The notes under the pieces: generated by a model
The model's database searches: none
What the model saw: only the letters and a program-made list of their open reading frames with translations
What the model was told of the DNA's origin: nothing
Made by a program: the position numbers and the translations under genes
Part shown: one piece after another, positions 16,152 to 24,374 of the stretch
How positions within the stretch are numbered: the first letter of the stretch is position 1
How the letters are laid out: every line of letters starts with the position of its first letter
Source of the DNA: Lachnospiraceae bacterium OM04-12BH
GTDB taxonomy: Bacteria > Bacillota > Clostridia > Lachnospirales > Lachnospiraceae
Direction of reading: 5' to 3'
Assembly (NCBI GenBank): GCA_003490145.1
Contig: QULQ01000005.1
Coordinates: forward strand, 92,425-156,424
Length of the DNA: 64,000 nucleotides

Positions 16152-17444
16152 TTATTGAAAAAAGGCAGGAAGATAAGCTTTGTGTGCTTCGAGCAGTTCG
16201 TTCAGGATGCCCTTTGCGTCTCTGACATCATGAACAAGAGGGTTGTTCAGCAGGGCGATGAGCGCCTTGTTTCTGTCACCGGTAATGGCGGCTTCGATCG
16301 TGAATTCTTCATATGCCTTTACCTGTTCGATCAGTCCAAGTACGGAAGAGGGGACATCAGAAGCAAGGGGAGCAGCACCGTTTCTGCCGATACGGCAGTT
16401 TACCTCGATAACGACATCGTCAGGCAGCTGAGGGATAATTCCATTATTGAAAACATCCACAACCTGGACATCGTTTGTGTCATTGTAGATACTGTCGATC
16501 AGGCAGATGGCAGCCATGGAATATCTTGCGCCGCCGCGCTTTGCCAGTGCAGCAGGCTTTTCCCTGAGGTTTACATCTTTATAGCATTCAAAGAGGTTCT
16601 TTTCCACCTCCTTTACCTGAGCTGCCCTTGTGCCGGTAAGACCGATCGCTTCCAGCTTTTCATGACGGAGAGCTTCCTTCTCGGTGTAGAAGTACTGCAT
16701 ATAAGGGGAAAGGAGACAGCCAAGCTCTCTGGCTACGGCATCCATTTCTTCATCCTTCTTGATGTTTTTAACAACACTTTCCTTATTCTCAACGTTGACG
16801 GCATCCAGAATTCTGTCCTTTCCCTGATAGTAAGCGTGGTTCATGACGCTTAAGTGGTTCAGACCGATGAAGCGGCAGTCAAGCTCGTCAGGGGAAACGG
16901 AAAGACGTTCTGCTGCGTCATAACGCATATTGATGGATACGTTGCAAAGTCCGATACATTTTACTTTGGTATTCTTCAGAATCGCTTCTGTAATGATACC
17001 GGATGGATTGGTGAAGTTGATAAGCCATGCATCCTTACAGACCTCTTCCATATCGCGGCAGATGGAGAGCATGACGGGAATGGTACGGAGTGCTTTGAAG
17101 AATCCGCCGGGACCGGTTGTCTCCTGGCCGATTACATCATATTTAAGCGGAATCCGCTCATCCTTTTCCCTGGCATCCAGACCACCTACACGGATCTGTG
17201 CGATAACAAAGGAAGCATCCTTAAGGCCTTCTCGTCTGTCAAGCGTATAGCGGACAGAAATGGGAAGGCCGGCCTTCTCTACCATACGCTTCGCAAAGGC
17301 TGTGTTAATGGAAACCTTTTCCTCGCCTTCAGGAATATCGATCAGGACGACCTCTGTGACAGGAAGGGAATCCTTGTGGTTGATGATGCCTTCCATTAAT
17401 TCGGGTGTATAGCTGCTTCCTCCACCGATAACTGCAATTTTCAT
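16152..17444 (-). CDS. Family GH4 6-phospho-glycosidase (6-phospho-beta-glucosidase type)
   Basis: A 430-residue NAD+ and metal dependent GH4 enzyme. The N-terminal Rossmann loop is GGGSSYTPEL (residues 7-16). FTNPSG (about 146) and the metal-site Cys in GLCNVS (about 168-173) and His in GLNHLS are present. The overall form resembles LicH/CelF 6-phospho-beta-glucosidases, which hydrolyse phosphorylated disaccharides by a redox-elimination mechanism. No PTS is encoded nearby, so a kinase or distant PTS must make the phosphorylated substrate. The ATG follows GAGGAGGTATTAAGACT. It is first in a three-gene operon. Confidence 0.92.
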   Translation of the reverse strand: MKIAVIGGGSSYTPELMEGIINHKDSLPVTEVVLIDIPEGEEKVSINTAFAKRMVEKAGLPISVRYTLDRREGLKDASFVIAQIRVGGLDAREKDERIPLKYDVIGQETTGPGGFFKALRTIPVMLSICRDMEEVCKDAWLINFTNPSGIITEAILKNTKVKCIGLCNVSINMRYDAAERLSVSPDELDCRFIGLNHLSVMNHAYYQGKDRILDAVNVENKESVVKNIKKDEEMDAVARELGCLLSPYMQYFYTEKEALRHEKLEAIGLTGTRAAQVKEVEKNLFECYKDVNLREKPAALAKRGGARYSMAAICLIDSIYNDTNDVQVVDVFNNGIIPQLPDDVVIEVNCRIGRNGAAPLASDVPSSVLGLIEQVKAYEEFTIEAAITGDRNKALIALLNNPLVHDVRDAKGILNELLEAHKAYLPAFFQ

Positions 17445-17469
17445 AGTCTTAATACCTCCTCTGTTTACA

Positions 17470-17492
17470 CTTGTTTAAGAATATTTAATAAG
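17470..17492. promoter_or_regulatory. ROK operator candidate 1
   Basis: A 23-bp imperfect palindrome, CTTGTTTAAG on the left and CTTATTAAAT when the right arm is read on the other strand. It covers the -10 box of the GH4 operon promoter, so a bound repressor would block it. It matches the element at 17545-17567 at 18 of 23 positions. Confidence 0.6.
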
Positions 17493-17513
17493 TCTAATGT
17501 GATACTAACACAA
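17485..17513 (-). promoter_or_regulatory. Sigma-A promoter of the GH4-kinase-ROK operon
   Basis: On the minus strand the -35 is TTGTGT (17508-17513), the spacer is 17 bp and the -10 is TATTAA (17485-17490). The transcript leader is about 35 nt. Confidence 0.7.
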
Positions 17514-17544
17514 GATTGAAGCTTATGCAAGAGGCTTAATGAAA

Positions 17545-17567
17545 CTTTTTTAAAATAATTAAATAAG
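17545..17567. promoter_or_regulatory. ROK operator candidate 2
   Basis: A second 23-bp copy in the same orientation, reading CTTATTTAAT at its minus-strand left end and AAAAAAG at its right end. It lies 75 bp (about seven helical turns) upstream of copy 1, a spacing that allows looping by a dimeric or tetrameric ROK repressor. Confidence 0.5.
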
Positions 17568-17606
17568 TAACAGCTTGATTGATGCCATATAAGGAGAACA
17601 GGAGGA

Positions 17607-18419
17607 TTAGAAGCTGTGTCCGCCACCGCCGCCTGAGCTTCCACCGCCGCCACCGCCACCTGAGCTTCCTCCACCGCTGCCGCTGCTGGAAGGGTTATAA
17701 ACCTTGGTAGTGGTTGTTTTTTTGGCAGCTGCATTGCGGAAGACAAAGGAGGCCTGACCGGCAGAAAGAAGCTCTTCATCAGAGCATTTTCGGCTGTGGG
17801 AAAGAAAGCTTACCAGGAAATAATTCAGCAGGGCAGAAAGAAGAAGAGCCAGCAGGGCATTGCTGATATATTTCATGGGCATGGCAATTTTCTGTCCCTC
17901 AAGCAGAGAGGCAATCTGGTCGAAGGCATTGTCTGCGCAGGTGAAGTAGTCTCCATCTGAAGCGTAGGTGTATATATTATCGGTTATAACGTTGGCATAA
18001 GAGGTTGTAACTGTCCTGTAAACATCACCATCACTGAATATGTACAGCTCGCGGTTATCCATATCGATCAGAAACAGGGTACCATTCACCACGCCGCTGC
18101 CAAATGTTTCGTGGAAATAGGAACGGGCGTAGGAGGAGGTTGACTGTGGATTATAGTCAATGCTTTTGAAGGCCACATTGCCATAATAGCTGACACGTTC
18201 CATGGTATCGGCGAGAAGATTTTTTTCTTCCGTAGTCAGAAGAGCTGCGTCATCCTCGATCAGGATGTCATAGCCGGTTTCCGGATTATACCGGGAGAAG
18301 GATGTGGATTCCTCTGCCAATACAGTGCCGGCAGGCAGAAGAACGGCTGCCGGTACAGATAAAAGAACCGCTATTGTTACAGCTTTCAGGAGCTTTTGGA
18401 GTTTTATCAGGTATTTCAT
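17607..18419 (-). CDS. TPM-domain membrane protein with Gly/Ser-rich tail
   Basis: A 270-residue protein with an N-terminal signal sequence (about residues 10-34), an extracellular TPM domain (about 45-185; DDAALLTTEEKNLLADTM), one membrane helix (about 190-212) and a short cytoplasmic part. It ends in a glycine/serine repeat finishing in HSF. Some TPM proteins act as phosphatases or repair factors, but the role here is unknown. Its ATG overlaps the stop of the upstream zinc-ribbon gene (ATGA), so the two proteins are made together and may act as one membrane unit. Confidence 0.85.
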   Translation of the reverse strand: MKYLIKLQKLLKAVTIAVLLSVPAAVLLPAGTVLAEESTSFSRYNPETGYDILIEDDAALLTTEEKNLLADTMERVSYYGNVAFKSIDYNPQSTSSYARSYFHETFGSGVVNGTLFLIDMDNRELYIFSDGDVYRTVTTSYANVITDNIYTYASDGDYFTCADNAFDQIASLLEGQKIAMPMKYISNALLALLLSALLNYFLVSFLSHSRKCSDEELLSAGQASFVFRNAAAKKTTTTKVYNPSSSGSGGGSSGGGGGGGSSGGGGGHSF

Positions 18420-19867
18420 GCGTCATCCCCCTTTCGGGCAAATTGCGGAAGAGGCCTTGTAGCCAGTGTATTATATTTCAGCAGAATGGCTGCCATGGTA
18501 AACAGTGTGCACAGGAAGGTAAGGAAGCAGCCGCCATAGTACCAGATATCGGATACCGGATCCACCATAAGAACGATAATGGCGATCACAAGGGCCAGTA
18601 CAGAGCCAAGAAATCCGGGAAGCTGCGTGCCGAAAACAGGAGCTTTGCTGTAAGTCCAGAATTCCCCGAAGGTCATGGTAAAGGTTGCTTTCCTTGGTTT
18701 TCTCTTTGACTTTTTTTTCGTCTGTCTGGCGGCAAGCTCCTGGTAGCCTTTATCGTCAAGCCTTGTTTCCCGGCGGTAGATCTTACGGATTTCCAGCCAG
18801 AACAGGATAAAGGTGACCACAGACAGAAGGGCAGACAGTATCAGAAGCCCGGTTGGTGTCAGGATAAGTACCGGATTTAACAGGAAGAAAAGCAGAACTG
18901 CAAGAAGCAGTGTGCTGATCAGGTATTTTACCGGATCAATCGGAATATCTGCAGAGATCTTTCCGGTCTGTCCGTTGATGGTGGCATAGGCCACACGGTC
19001 TTTATGCCGGTAGGACATGAACCAGACAGGATACATAAGAGCTTCCGGGCGTTTTGTTTTCGTGCAGAGAGAGGTATTCTGACTGGAGAGTGTAATGCCG
19101 GGATCCGGGTGAAGACCTTTGAAGGGCTTCATTTCCCTGATCTTCTTCATGCTGGCAGTGTTGGCGATCTGCTTGGCGTCTTCGATATAAACATCTTCCC
19201 CGATATCAGAGATATCTGCATAGAAACCGCTTAAAAAGGCGGGGGTAAACTGCTTTTCATCACAGGGCTGATAAGGAGCGATCTGTCTGCTGATAGTATC
19301 GTCAAGAGTAGCTGAGGCATCAAAGGAAAGATGGTTGTAGGAGGCATCGATATCGCCTGTGAGACGGTAATGATCGGTGTAATCATAGCTGCCCTTGCGA
19401 TATTGTTTTTTCCCTTTGAGCTGCGCAGCTCCCTTCTGTACTACATGATAGCAGTAATAGGGAATGTATATGCCGCGGAACTGGTTCAGCGCTTTTTCCT
19501 GCTTCAGCTCCTTTGGAGCGAAAAGGGCACGGCGCATCCGGCCAAGATAAGCCTTTTTACAGGAATCCTCCGTAATTTTAAAGGGAATGATGCGTACAGG
19601 CCGCTTCTCATTGGATAGGCGGCCGGACAAAATGGTAGAAGCGCCACAGAAGCTGCAGAATTCTGCTGCAGAATTATCGGTACTCAGGATCTCTCCGCCG
19701 CACTGCGGACAGGTGAAAATAGTTGCTTCAAAGGCAAAGAGTTCTTCTGCGTCATTTTCCTTTTTCAGGGAATACGGATCAAAGGTTGTCTGGCAGTAAT
19801 CACATTTCATCAGCTGATCTTCAATGCTGAATTTCAGATTACCGCCACAGTTTGGGCATTCGTACAT
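18416..19867 (-). CDS. Zinc-ribbon multi-pass membrane protein
   Basis: A 483-residue protein with two N-terminal zinc-ribbon motifs: CPNCGG...CDYC (residues 4-24) and CPQCGG...CSFC (about 55-76), each able to bind one zinc through four Cys. A central beta-rich part follows (about 85-310) with no recognised domain. Then come a double membrane helix block (about 315-360), a lysine-rich loop (KKKSKRKPRK, about 390) and two more helices. The start is the ATG at 19867 (MYECPNCGG) after AAAGGATATCCT; the longer frame is not supported. It is paired with the TPM protein. The role is unknown, perhaps membrane protein quality control. Confidence 0.8.
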   Translation of the reverse strand: MYECPNCGGNLKFSIEDQLMKCDYCQTTFDPYSLKKENDAEELFAFEATIFTCPQCGGEILSTDNSAAEFCSFCGASTILSGRLSNEKRPVRIIPFKITEDSCKKAYLGRMRRALFAPKELKQEKALNQFRGIYIPYYCYHVVQKGAAQLKGKKQYRKGSYDYTDHYRLTGDIDASYNHLSFDASATLDDTISRQIAPYQPCDEKQFTPAFLSGFYADISDIGEDVYIEDAKQIANTASMKKIREMKPFKGLHPDPGITLSSQNTSLCTKTKRPEALMYPVWFMSYRHKDRVAYATINGQTGKISADIPIDPVKYLISTLLLAVLLFFLLNPVLILTPTGLLILSALLSVVTFILFWLEIRKIYRRETRLDDKGYQELAARQTKKKSKRKPRKATFTMTFGEFWTYSKAPVFGTQLPGFLGSVLALVIAIIVLMVDPVSDIWYYGGCFLTFLCTLFTMAAILLKYNTLATRPLPQFARKGDDA

Positions 19868-19918
19868 AGGATATCCTTTCTTTTCTATGACTTTTGACAA
19901 GAAAATTGAACTTGCCAC

Positions 19919-19947
19919 TTGCGAAGATACGGGTAATCTCTTATTCT
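19919..19947 (+). promoter_or_regulatory. Promoter of the HAD gene
   Basis: TTGCGA (19919-19924), 17 bp, TATTCT (19942-19947). It abuts an opposing promoter, so the two compete. Confidence 0.4.
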
Positions 19948-19976
19948 ATAGTAGCGAAAACAGAGCAGATGTTCAA
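19948..19976 (-). promoter_or_regulatory. Promoter of the zinc-ribbon/TPM operon
   Basis: On the minus strand TTGAAC (19971-19976), 17 bp, TACTAT (19948-19953). Its -10 box touches the -10 box of the plus-strand promoter. Confidence 0.5.
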
Positions 19977-20011
19977 TAAAAGAATTTGAGGAAATGTTTG
20001 AGGAAATGTAT

Positions 20012-20680
20012 ATGAAATACAAAGCAGTGATTTTTGACATGGATGGAGTGATCTTTGATTCAGAGCGGCTGAGTCTGGCCTGCTGGGAGGAGACAGCGAA
20101 GAAATTCGGACTGACAGGCATTGAAAGATACTGTGATCTGTCAAGGGGGGTCAATGAAGCAGGGTCAGCTAAGATCTTTTACAGTCTTTATGGGGAAAAC
20201 GGCCTGACCTATGAGGAATGCCGGGCGGAAAATTCAAGACTCTTTCATTCAAGGTATGATGGAGGCAGGCTGCCGATGAAGAAGGGTGTGACAGAGCTGC
20301 TTTCTTATCTGAAGGAAAAGGGATGGATCGTGGGACTGGCATCTTCTACCAAGGAGGCTACTGTGATGCAGGAGATCCGGGATGCGGGACTGATGTCGTA
20401 TTTTGATAACCTGACCTGTGGGGATATGCTTAAGAAAAGCAAGCCGGAGCCGGATATTTTCCTGATGGCATGTGAAAAGCTTGCTGTGAAGCCGCAGGAA
20501 GTCATCATCATAGAAGATTCCCATAATGGGATACGGGCAGCAAGCCGTGCCGGTGCAATGCCTGTAATGGTGCCGGATATGATGCCTGTGACAGAGGAAA
20601 TGAAGGGGCTTGCCTATAAGATCTGCAAGGATCTGCTGGAGGTAAGGAGCTGGCTCGACAAAAACTTCCCAAGGGATTAA
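20012..20680 (+). CDS. HAD-superfamily phosphatase (beta-phosphoglucomutase-like)
   Basis: A 222-residue HAD hydrolase, subclass IA. Motif I is DMDGVIFDSE (residues 9-18), motif II is ASSTKEA (about 109), and motifs III/IV are KSKPEPDIFL and IIEDSHNGIRAA (about 165-176). The cap is helical, as in beta-phosphoglucomutases and broad sugar-phosphate phosphatases. The start is the ATG beginning MKYKAV, 8 nt after GAGGA; two earlier in-frame ATGs lie in or before the ribosome site. The substrate is unknown. Confidence 0.88.
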   Translation: MKYKAVIFDMDGVIFDSERLSLACWEETAKKFGLTGIERYCDLSRGVNEAGSAKIFYSLYGENGLTYEECRAENSRLFHSRYDGGRLPMKKGVTELLSYLKEKGWIVGLASSTKEATVMQEIRDAGLMSYFDNLTCGDMLKKSKPEPDIFLMACEKLAVKPQEVIIIEDSHNGIRAASRAGAMPVMVPDMMPVTEEMKGLAYKICKDLLEVRSWLDKNFPRD

Positions 20681-20775
20681 ATTATAGAAATAAACTATTT
20701 GCATGGTTGATTTTAAAGAAGGGACGGTTTGGATAGAATAGTGACTGTATTACAATGCTGAACGGTGGTGAAACA

Positions 20776-21141
20776 GTGACAGTCAACTATGAGGATCTGG
20801 GAAAACGGATCAGAAGGAAACGGTCTGAAAATCATATATCACAGGCGGCTCTTGCTGAAATGATCCAGGTATCGGTGCAGCATATGAGTAATGTGGAAAA
20901 TGCCAAAACCAAGGCAAGCCTGGAAACAGTGATAGAGATTGCCAATGCGCTGGACTGTTCACTGGATGAGCTGGTCTGCGGAAGCCTGAAGAAACAGAGC
21001 AGGCAGATCTATCAGGATGAGGTGGCATTGCTGCTTGAGGTCATGCCGGACAGCGAACTGAAGATCATGCCGGATGTCCTGAAAAACATAGATTATATTT
21101 ATCGTACCGGTGTAAAAAGTGCACAGAAAGAAAACGATTAG
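20776..21141 (+). CDS. XRE-family helix-turn-helix regulator
   Basis: A 121-residue DNA-binding protein. The HTH_3 domain (about residues 8-62) has the typical SQAALAEMIQVSVQHMSNVENAKTKAS pattern in two helices, then DCSLDELVCG. The C-terminal 50 residues are helical and may dimerise. A GTG start at 20776 is preferred because GGTGG lies 7 nt upstream; an ATG at 20755 has no ribosome site. It lies just upstream of the polysaccharide operon and could regulate it, but a terminator and a promoter separate them. Confidence 0.8.
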   Translation: MTVNYEDLGKRIRRKRSENHISQAALAEMIQVSVQHMSNVENAKTKASLETVIEIANALDCSLDELVCGSLKKQSRQIYQDEVALLLEVMPDSELKIMPDVLKNIDYIYRTGVKSAQKEND

Positions 21142-21177
21142 AGCAGTCATGTGGAGAAGCCCCATATGGCTGCTTTT
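21142..21177 (+). terminator. Terminator of the XRE gene
   Basis: AGCAGTCATGTGG (21142-21154) pairs with CCATATGGCTGCT (21162-21174), 13 bp with two G-U pairs, followed by TTTCTT. Confidence 0.8.
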
Positions 21178-21178
21178 C

Positions 21179-21207
21179 TTGTGCTATTTTTCAATGTGTG
21201 ATATAGT
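21179..21207 (+). promoter_or_regulatory. Promoter of the exopolysaccharide operon
   Basis: TTGTGC (21179-21184), 17 bp, TATAGT (21202-21207). It starts right after the preceding terminator. The leader is about 30 nt, with AGGAGG at 21228-21233 before the TTG start. Confidence 0.65.
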
Positions 21208-21240
21208 AAATCTAACTATCAAAATGCAGGAGGTAGACAA

Positions 21241-22170
21241 TTGAAGCTGCTCAGTGCGATTGTGCCCTGTTACAACGAAGAAGAGAATGTTCCTTATTTT
21301 TATGAGGAATTTATCAAAAACGAACCATACTTTGAGGCTCATGAGATCGGCTTTGAGCTGTGGTATATAGATGACGGTTCCAGAGATGGAACCCTTTCTG
21401 AGATCAGGAAGCTGCAGGAAAAGGATCCGCGGATACACTATGTATCCTTTTCAAGGAATTTTGGTAAAGAAGCAGCGCTCTATGCCGGATTTGAAAAGGC
21501 ACAGGGGGATTATGTGGCATGTATGGATGCAGATCTGCAGGATCCGCCGTCACTCCTGCCGCAGATGTTTGAAGATATTGCAGCAGGCTATGATACTGTG
21601 GCCACAAGACGTGTGACAAGAAAGGGAGAACCCCCGATCAGATCACTGTTTGCCAGATTGTTCTACAGGCTGATGAACCGTTTTTCAGAGACGGAGATCG
21701 TGGATGGAGCCAGAGACTTCAGGCTGATGACAAGACAGGTGGCAGATGCCATCCTTTCCATGAAGGAGTACAACCGCTTTACCAAGGGGATTTACGGCTT
21801 TGTGGGCTTTAAGACAAAGTGGATCGAGTTTGAAAATGTGGAGCGTAAGAAGGGGGAAACAAAGTGGTCCTTCTGGAAGCTCTTTATATATTCCCTGGAA
21901 GGGATCACCTCCTTTACGACTGCGCCGCTGGCATTCGCAGCTTTTATGGGAGTTGCTTTCTGCCTGGTTTCGTTTGGGCTGATCATCTTTACGATCATAA
22001 GGAAAGCAATTTTTGGAGATCCGACCTCCGGATGGCCATCACTCGTATGTATTATTTCACTGATCAGCGGTGTACAGCTGTTCTGCCTTGGAATTGTCGG
22101 CGAGTATCTTGCCAAGACGTATATGGAGGTAAAAAATCGTCCAATCTATCTTGTAAAAGAGGAACGATAG
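21241..22170 (+). CDS. DPMS/GtrB-type glycosyltransferase 2
   Basis: A 309-residue GT2 enzyme of the polyprenyl-phosphate sugar synthase type. The GT-A domain (residues 1-225) has the nucleotide motifs VPCYNEEENV and DDGSRDGT, and the metal-binding DADLQDPP (about 97-104). Two C-terminal membrane helices (about 226-255 and 263-290) anchor it. Such enzymes move a sugar from UDP-sugar to undecaprenyl phosphate, for use by a membrane GT-C enzyme. A GT-C protein (31741-33381) is present in the operon. Translation starts at TTG, 7 nt after a full AGGAGG. Confidence 0.9.
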   Translation: MKLLSAIVPCYNEEENVPYFYEEFIKNEPYFEAHEIGFELWYIDDGSRDGTLSEIRKLQEKDPRIHYVSFSRNFGKEAALYAGFEKAQGDYVACMDADLQDPPSLLPQMFEDIAAGYDTVATRRVTRKGEPPIRSLFARLFYRLMNRFSETEIVDGARDFRLMTRQVADAILSMKEYNRFTKGIYGFVGFKTKWIEFENVERKKGETKWSFWKLFIYSLEGITSFTTAPLAFAAFMGVAFCLVSFGLIIFTIIRKAIFGDPTSGWPSLVCIISLISGVQLFCLGIVGEYLAKTYMEVKNRPIYLVKEER

Positions 22171-22173
22171 CGT

Positions 22174-22962
22174 ATGCAGCAGAATCTGGTCAGTATTATC
22201 GTACCGGTTTATAATGCCGGAAATTATATCGAAGAAACCATACGCATGGTAGAAGCACAGACCTATCAGGACTGGGAGCTTCTGCTGATCGATGACTGCT
22301 CTGTTGACAACAGCCGGGCAGTGATCGAAGCTTATATAAGGGAACGAGGGCAGAAGCTGTCTTCTGAAGAACAGAAGAAAAAGGAGATCCGTCTGATCCG
22401 GCGTACAGAGAACGGCGGTGCTGCAAGGACAAGAAATACCGGGATAGCAGAAGCACAGGGAAGATATATTGCGTTCCTGGATGCAGATGATATCTGGATG
22501 CCGGACAAGCTGACAAGGGAAGTGGAATTCCTGCAGAAAAAGCAGGCAGCATTTGTATTTACCTCGTATGAATTTGGGGATGAACAGGCAAGGGGTACGG
22601 GGAAGATCGTACATGCCCCGAAATTCCTTACTTATGAGAAGGCACTGTCAAGAACAGTGATCTTTACGTCCACTGTGCTGATCGATACAGAAAAGACTGG
22701 CAAGGGACTTGTTTACATGCCGCTTGTAAAGAGTGAGGATACGGCACTCTGGTGGAAGCTTCTGAAAAACGGATTTACCGCCTACGGACTGGATGAGGTA
22801 CTGGTTATTTACAGAAGACTGGCAAAGTCGCTGTCATCCAACAAACTGGAAGCCATCCGCAGGATCTGGTATCTGTACCGGAAGGAAGAGAAGCTTCCGC
22901 TTGTAAAGAGCTGTGTCTGCTTTATGCTGTGGGCATACCGTGCCGCAAGGAGAAGAATGTAG
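22174..22962 (+). CDS. Glycosyltransferase family 2
   Basis: A 262-residue cytoplasmic GT2 enzyme. The motifs are SIIVPVYNAGNYIEET at the start, DDCSVDN (about 42-48), and the metal site FLDADDIW (about 98-105). The C-terminal acceptor part (about 140-262) decides specificity and cannot be assigned. It resembles the capsule glycosyltransferases that extend lipid-linked repeat units. It begins 3 nt after the upstream stop. Confidence 0.9.
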   Translation: MQQNLVSIIVPVYNAGNYIEETIRMVEAQTYQDWELLLIDDCSVDNSRAVIEAYIRERGQKLSSEEQKKKEIRLIRRTENGGAARTRNTGIAEAQGRYIAFLDADDIWMPDKLTREVEFLQKKQAAFVFTSYEFGDEQARGTGKIVHAPKFLTYEKALSRTVIFTSTVLIDTEKTGKGLVYMPLVKSEDTALWWKLLKNGFTAYGLDEVLVIYRRLAKSLSSNKLEAIRRIWYLYRKEEKLPLVKSCVCFMLWAYRAARRRM

Positions 22963-24374
22963 TGAAACGCTTGGAATCATTAAAGAAGATCATCGTATTA
23001 TGGCTTTCGTTTGCAGGACTTTTGCTGCAGACTGGCATATATGCTTATATATGGATGGAGTATTATTATCCCATCATCAGTAAGTTTACACTGAGGCTGA
23101 AGTTCAATCAGAACGGACATCTGGCTATGTTTGCCATTTATTTCGTGCTGCTCTTTTTCTTTGACAGTACTTATGGCGGACTGAAGATCGGTTATCTGAA
23201 ACCCATGGATGTATTTATGTCCCAGCTGTTCGCCCTGCTGTTTGTCAATGTGATCACCTATCTGCAGATCTCCCTGATGAATGGCTGGTGGCTGGAGCCG
23301 AAGTATTTCCTGGCAGCAACCCTTGTGCAGCTCCTGACCGCCCTTGTCTGGAACCTGATCTGCAACTGGTTTTACCGCAGGGTGTTCCCACCGCGGGAGA
23401 TGCTGCTTGTTTATGGAGAACGGTCGATCGAGGATATCCTGCAGAAGTTTGCGTCCAGAAAGGACAAATATCATATTGCAAAATGTATTAATATCCGGGA
23501 AGGCATGAAGGCAGTAGAAAAAGAGGTAGTAAAAGGCTACGGGGCAGTTGTCCTGTGGGATATTGCTACAGAAGACAGAAACAGGCTGCTTAAGTTCTGT
23601 TATGGTCGGTCGATCCGTGTTTATATGATGCCAAAGATCCCTGATGTACTGGTAAAGGGCTCTGATCAGCTGCATCTCTTTGATACACCGATCCTTTTAA
23701 TCAGGGAGTACGCTCTTACGGTAGAGCAGAGACTGGCCAAGCGTCTGATCGACGTTATCTGTGCGCTGATCCTTGTGGTGATCACTTCACCGGTCATGCT
23801 GATCACGGCAATCTGTATCAAATGCTACGATGGTGGTCCTGTGCTGTACAGGCAGGTGCGCTGTACCATTGGCGGCAGGGAGTTTAAGATCATGAAGTTC
23901 CGCAGTATGAGGGTGGATGCCGAGAAGGATGGTGTGGCAAGGCTGGCAGCCAGGAATGACAGCAGGATCACTCCGGTTGGCAAATTTATCCGTGCGGTCC
24001 GCATTGATGAGCTGCCACAGCTCTTTAACATTCTGGCAGGGGATATGTCCTTTATCGGACCAAGACCGGAGCGGCCGGAGATCATCCGCCAGTACGTGGA
24101 GGATATGCCGGAATTTGTATACAGGATGAAGGTAAAAGCCGGACTTGCCGGTTATGCGCAGGTTTATGGCAAATACAATACAACACCATATGATAAACTG
24201 AAACTGGATCTTTCTTATATAGAGAATTACAGTGTCTGGCTGGATATCAAGCTGATGCTTCTGACACTAAAGATCCTGGTCAAAGCAGAGAGTACAGAAG
24301 GAGTGGACAGCACTCAGGTAACAGCGATGAAGCAGGAGGAGAATGTGGAGGAGAAGCATGGAAAAGATGAGTGA
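22962..24374 (+). CDS. Polyprenyl glycosylphosphotransferase (repeat-unit initiating enzyme)
   Basis: A 470-residue WbaP/EpsL-like enzyme that starts the repeat unit by moving sugar-1-phosphate onto undecaprenyl phosphate. The N-terminal part has four or five membrane helices, then a CoA-binding-3-like domain (about 145-240). The catalytic C-terminal part starts with a further helix (VICALILVVITSPVMLI). It has KFRSMR (about 312), the catalytic pair in RIDELPQLFNIL and FIGPRPERPE (about 363). The GTG start overlaps the previous stop by one base and follows AAGGAG. As the only initiator in the window it defines this as a Wzx/Wzy-type cluster. Confidence 0.92.
   Translation: MKRLESLKKIIVLWLSFAGLLLQTGIYAYIWMEYYYPIISKFTLRLKFNQNGHLAMFAIYFVLLFFFDSTYGGLKIGYLKPMDVFMSQLFALLFVNVITYLQISLMNGWWLEPKYFLAATLVQLLTALVWNLICNWFYRRVFPPREMLLVYGERSIEDILQKFASRKDKYHIAKCINIREGMKAVEKEVVKGYGAVVLWDIATEDRNRLLKFCYGRSIRVYMMPKIPDVLVKGSDQLHLFDTPILLIREYALTVEQRLAKRLIDVICALILVVITSPVMLITAICIKCYDGGPVLYRQVRCTIGGREFKIMKFRSMRVDAEKDGVARLAARNDSRITPVGKFIRAVRIDELPQLFNILAGDMSFIGPRPERPEIIRQYVEDMPEFVYRMKVKAGLAGYAQVYGKYNTTPYDKLKLDLSYIENYSVWLDIKLMLLTLKILVKAESTEGVDSTQVTAMKQEENVEEKHGKDE

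Noticed and set aside
16854..17399. Plus-strand open frame of 181 codons opposite the GH4 gene
   Set aside because: It is a shadow of the glycosidase. No ribosome site or recognisable domain.
17607..17700. Glycine/serine codon repeat that could be read as a tandem DNA repeat
   Set aside because: It is explained by the coding of the low-complexity tail of the TPM protein.
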